Positions 1 through 6,000 of a stretch of DNA of 8,451 nucleotides are shown here, piece by piece. Position 1 is the stretch's first letter, and each line of letters opens with the position of its first letter. Both the position numbers and the translations under genes were made by a program. The stretch is from Flavipsychrobacter stenotrophus (GTDB lineage: Bacteria; Bacteroidota; Bacteroidia; Chitinophagales; Chitinophagaceae). The stretch lies in the NCBI GenBank assembly GCA_947379685.1, contig CANCOG010000204.1:1-8451 (forward strand), written 5' to 3'. The notes beneath the pieces are model-generated. The model worked only from the letters and a program-made list of their open reading frames with translations. It searched no databases and had not been told where the DNA came from.

Positions 1-3000
1 TCACCCTCAACAATCCGTTAACTGTTTCTGGTGTCCTTAATCTTACCTCCGGTAAAATTGCCACCGGTACTAACGCTGTATTGGTGACCACAACCGGTTC
101 CGTGACAGGTGGCAGCACCAGCTCCTACATTAATGGTGCATTGTCTAAAGTAATGCCTGCTGCAGGTGTAACAAATATGTTGTTTGAAGTTGGAGACAAC
201 AACTACTCACCTGCAAGGTTTGGGTTTAGTGCTTCCGCGACCGCTGGAACAATTAAGGTTAGGTCTACAAACGGCTCGCATCCTCAGATCGGCAGTTCTG
301 CAATAAATGTTGCTGCAATGGTAAACAGGTATTGGACAGTAAATCTGGCATCAGTAACCTCCGGAGCCTACCCGTTCAGCGATACCTTCAGCTATAGTAC
401 CGGCGACATTGCAGGTGGAAGCAACACTGGGTTTGTAGTCAGACAGTATAACAACACAACATCGGCATGGTCGTCAGCTCCAGCTTCTGCCAACTCAACC
501 ATAACTGGCGGCGTTCTGGCAGCAAACGCTTCTATAGCAAATAGTGAACCGACAACAGCTGCTACAATTGATTTTGTTGCCGGACAACTTTACCCGACTC
601 CTACTATAACTTCGGTTAGTCCTAACGTAGGAATTCCTGGTTCAGGTAGTTCTGGAACAGCAATTACCATTACCGGTACTGGTTTTAATGGAACAGCCGC
701 TAGTAACAATGTTTATTTTGGTGCTACCAAGGCCACTGTGTCTTCAGTAACCGGAACAACTGTTTTAAATGTTAATGTGCCTTTCGGTAGCGTAAACGCA
801 CCTGTTTTTGTTGAGAACGCATCGGGTGGATTGTCTGCGTTTTATAAATACCCTTTCAAACCAACCTTTAATAATGGTGCGTTTATTACTGATAGTATCA
901 GCTTTAAACCAGCAGTTAACTTCTCAGTAGGTAACAACCCGAATATTGCTGCCATCGGTGATTTAGATGGCGATGGTAAATCAGAATTGGTTGCTGTAAA
1001 CTACAACGACAACACCATTTCAATATATAAGAATACATCAACTGGCGCTGCAATTACAACCGGCTCCTTTACCATATTGGCAGGAACCTACAATACAGGA
1101 TCTGGCCCATCAAATGTAAAACTGGCAGATGTGGATGGCGACGGCTTACTGGATATAATAGTAGCCTGCAAAACATCGAGTCTTATTTCTGTTTTAAGGA
1201 ATTCTACATCTGGTGGGTCGCTCTCTATTGCAACAAAGGTCGATTTTTCTACTAATAGCTCAACCGGACAGGGACCTATTGTACTGGTAGTTAATGACTT
1301 TGACGGAGACGGAAAGCCCGATGTTGCAGCAGCAGCACAAACTTCCGGTACTTTTTCAGTTTTGAGGAATACTTCTTCTGTTGGTGCCATTACTTCAGGT
1401 TCTTTTGCAACTGGTGTAACTTTTACCGCCGGTACAGCCCCCAACAGTATTTGCGCTGGTGACTTTGACGGTGACAGCAAACCAGATCTTGCCGTACTTA
1501 ATGCAGGCAGTAGCAATATTTCTATTTTCCGAAATACATCTACAGTCGGTTCTTTCTCTTTTGCATCTGCGGTAACTGTATCCACCTCTTCAACTCCGGT
1601 TGATTTACAAAGCGCTGATATGGATGGTGACACATTCCCTGATATCGTACTTACCAACGGTGGAGCATCAAGTTTCTCAATATTTAGAAATACAAATACT
1701 ACGGCTACAGCCGGTACTATAACATTCAGTTCTGCTACAAGCTTTGCAACTGGTTCATCACCGCTTGGAGTTGCACTTGGCGATATAAATGGTGACGGTA
1801 AATTGGATGTTGTGGTTGCCAATAGTGCAGCCAGCACAGTCGGTGTATACCGGAACACATCGTCATCAGGCTCCTTGAATATGGCCAGCCCAGTTACATT
1901 TACAACAGGTACTACACCAACAGGCGTAAATGTTGGCGACCTTAACAATGATGGCTTCCCTGAAATTGTTACAGGTAACACAGGTGCGGCTTCAATTTCA
2001 GTTTTAAGAGATTATCCTCTTCCTTATATTACTCCTATCACGGGAGCGACTTCTGTTTGCGTTGGTTCAACTACAACTTTATCAGATAGTGTAAGTGGCG
2101 GTACTTGGTCAAGCAGCAATAGTAGTCTGGCGACAATTAATAGTGCTACCGGAGTGGTTACGGGAATTGTAGCTGGCTCTCCAGTTATTACTTATACTGT
2201 AATTTCCAGTAGTGATACCAATTATGTAACAACTGCTGTTACAGTTAACGCTTCGCCCATTGCCGGAACAATAACCGGAACTACAACTTTGTGCAGCGGG
2301 GCTACTACTACATTATCAAATTCATCATATTCAGGTGGCACGGGTACATGGTCAAGCAGTGCTTCTTCAGTTGCTTCGGTTGACCCTTCAACAGGAGTTG
2401 TAACAGCTGTTTCATCTGGTTCGGCAACCATTACGTTCACCGTAACCAGTGCGACTGGTTGCGGTTCGGTAATTACAACTACTTCATTTACAGTTTCTCC
2501 AGCTCCAACGGTTGGTTCAATAACAGGTACAACAAATGCCTGTATCGGTGGTACTTCTACTTTGGTAGATGCTACAAGTGGCGGCACCTGGAGCAGCAGC
2601 GCATCAGGGATTGCGACAGTTGATCCTTCAACTGGTGATGTTACTGGTGTATCAGCAGGCTCGGCCACAATTTCATATACTGTTGGGGGTTGCGGAAGCA
2701 CTTCAGTTACTACTTCCTTTACTGTTAATGCTAATCCCGTTGCTGGTACTATTACAGGTACCACTACAGTTTGCCCGGCAACGAGCTCAGCTTTAAGTAA
2801 CTCAACCTTTTCCGGCGGAACAGGTGTTTGGTCAAGCAGCTCTTCATCGGTAGCAACTGTAAATTCGTCTACTGGCGTAGTTACAGGCGTTTCAACTGGC
2901 TCAGCAACAATAACCTTCACGGTCTCCGGACCTTGTGGTAGTGCTTTTACTACAACAACCGTAAACGTTACTTCAACGCCTTCTGCAGGTACTATTACCG

Positions 3001-6000
3001 GTACAACTACCGTTTGTACGGGATCTTCTACAACATTGTCTGATGGTGTTTCTGGTGGAACCTGGAGCAGCAGTGCTTCCGGTGTAGCAACAGTTGATGC
3101 TTCAAGCGGAGTTGTTACTGGCGTAACATTGGGGTCAGCTACAATAACATATACCGTTACCAACAGTTGTGGTACAGCATTTACAACGGCTTCTTATACG
3201 GTCAATTCGGTTCCTGCAACTCCTGCCGCGATTACAGGTACAACAACAGTTTGTACTTCAGCGTCGACTACTTTGAGCGATGCAACAAGTGGTGGTACAT
3301 GGAGTAGTAGTGCATCAGGCATTGCAACAGTTGATCCTTCAACTGGTGTTGTAACTGGCGTTACGGTGGGTTCAGCGACTATCACATATACAGTAACCAA
3401 TAGCTGCGGAAGTTCATTTGTTACAACAACATATACAGTAAATACGGTTCCTTCGGCTCCCGCTTCTATTACAGGCACTACAACTATATGTACTTCAGCC
3501 ACAACTACTTTGTCCGATGCTACTAGCGGAGGCACATGGAGCAGCAGTGCATCAGGAGTCGCTACAGTTGATCCTTCAACCGGCGATGTTACAGGGGTAA
3601 CTGCGGGTTCTGCAACAATATCATATACGGTTACCAATACTTGCGGAAGTACTTCGGCAACGACTTCATTTACAGTTATTACTACGCCTTCAACTCCCGC
3701 TTCAATAACAGGAACAACTACAGTTTGTACTTCTGCTACAACTACTCTGGCTGATGCAACGAGTGGGGGTACTTGGAGTAGTTCTGCTTCGGGAGTTGCA
3801 ACAGTTAACGCTACAACAGGAGTTGTTACTGGTGTAACTGTTGGTTCTGCAATTATAACATATACAGTTTCAAATTCATGCGGCAGTGCTTTTGTAACCA
3901 CAGGCGTTACGGTTATAACTACTCCTTCTGCACCTGCTTCAATAACGGGTACAACTACGGTTTGTACCTCAGCTTCTACAACTTTGGCAGATGCAACGAG
4001 TGGTGGTACATGGAGTAGTAGCTCCTCTGGCGTTGCTACGGTCAATCCTTCTACAGGTGTAGTTACAGGTGTAACTGCCGGTTCGGCAACTATTTCGTAT
4101 ATAGTTAGTAACTCATGTGGTTCTGCTTCAGCAACTACAGGGTATACAGTAAATACAGTCCCTTCTACACCTTCTTCGATAACTGGTACAACATCCGTTA
4201 CGGTTGGTTCTTCATCAACATTGAGTGATGCGACTTCTGGTGGTGCCTGGAGCAGCAGTGCATCTGGTGTAGCTACGGTTAACGCATCTACAGGTGTGGT
4301 TAATGGTGTTTCAGCTGGAACAGCAACAATAACTTATACGGTTACGAACACATGCGGTTCGGCGTTTGTTACCACAACTTTTACAGTTACAGCAATTACA
4401 ATTTCTGCAATAAGTGGTACACAATGGAATACCTTTTCTGGTACATCGGCCGCTGGCCCAAGTACTTTTACTGTCTTACCAGCAACTACGTCTCCGGGTT
4501 CGTCTAATATGGCCGTGTCACAATGGAACAGGTCAGGGGCTACCAACCAGTCAACAGCTGGTGTATATAATACCACTTTCTTTTCGGCCGCAACAACATT
4601 TGCCGGCGCACTTTCTGACAACAGATTTATCTATTTTACAATAACAAATGGCTCCTCAACAGAGGTTAAGGTAACTAACGTTACACTTGTTGGTCAAAGG
4701 AGTGCTACTGGCCCGCAGACACTGCAAATGACGTATTCTACTGGATCAAGCGGCAATATTAACTTTGGTGGTACAAATACCGCTGGTACTACTTCCACTT
4801 CTTCAAGTTTTACGGGTAACGTCTGTATAGCTCCTGGCCAGACAGATACATTTAAGGTGTTTCCATACAATCCGTCTACTGCCGGTTCAACCGGTGGTAC
4901 ATATAGGATCACTAACACTACTTCTGTAACAGCCGTTTATGCAAATGGTGTCTCTGCACTTTCTCTGGCAAGTTCTTCTAACAGTGGTCCAATTTGTGCA
5001 GGCAGCACCCTGAATTTTACGGGAGGAACAGTCAGCAATGGCGTTACTCCTTATACTTACAGTTGGTCAGGGCCGGCTTCATTTACAAGTACCGTTGCCT
5101 CTCCGTCTATTTCTTCGGCAACATCTGCCGCAACCGGTACTTATACGTTCACTGTAACTGACACACTCGGTTGTACTCTTTCTAACACAACTGCAGCTGT
5201 AGTTAATTCGGCTCCGGTTGTAGGTGTTATTTCTGGCAGTTCTTCGGTTTGTGTTGGTGCGAATACCACTTTAACAGATACTACCGTTAGTGGTACATGG
5301 AGCAGCAGTGCGTCTTCAGTTGCTACTGTTGATCCTTCAACTGGCGTTGTAACAGGTGTTTCTGCTGGTTCTGCAACAATTTCATATTCTAAGACGAATA
5401 GCTGTGGCACAACTTCGTCAACGTTTGCATTCACGGTAAATGCGGCACCTTCAACGCCGCCTTCAATTACAGGAACTACCACTGTTTGTGTGGCTGCTAC
5501 AACTACGTTGAGCAATGCTACAAGTGGCGGTAACTGGAGTAGCAGCGCTTCTGGTGTGGCGACAGTTGATGCAACATCGGGTGTTGTAACTGGAGTAACC
5601 GCCGGTTCTGCAACTATAACCTATACAGTCACCAACACATGTGGTACTGCATTCATTACAACATCGGTTACGGTTAATCCTTTACCGGCAACGCCTGCAG
5701 CAATAACCGGAACGGCAACGGTTTGTGTTGGCGCAACAACTACATTGTCCGATGCAGTATCAGGTGGTATCTGGAGCAGCAGTGCATCTTCTGTTGCGAC
5801 AGTTGACGCTACGACTGGCGACGTAACAGGTGTTGCGGCTGGCTCAGCTACTATTTCTTATTCAATAACAAATTCCTGCGGTACAAATTATACCACCATT
5901 GCATATTCTGTAAATGGTGCCCCAACGGTGGCTTCTATTTCGGGAACATCGACAATCTGTACATCAACTACAGCTACATTTACTGATGCAACGAGTGGTG

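Noticed and set aside
1088..1981. Minus-strand open frame of 297 codons opposite the FG-GAP region
   Set aside because: The plus frame carries seven phased DxDxDG loops here, while the minus frame has no domain signature.
2569..2796. Short plus-strand open frames in other phases (also at 4414-4644 and 7333-7608)
   Set aside because: They overlap the continuous frame-3 gene and give Leu/Gln-rich, featureless peptides.
2222..3163. Long minus-strand open frame (313 codons) with repeated Val/Pro/Thr-rich motifs
   Set aside because: It lies exactly antisense to the Ig array. Its internal repeats are the reverse complement of the conserved plus-strand repeat codons, and it has no recognisable protein family.
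3194..4045. Second long minus-strand open frame (283 codons) with the same repetitive pattern
   Set aside because: It is an antisense shadow of Ig units 5-9. Its periodicity equals the 79-residue repeat of the real gene.
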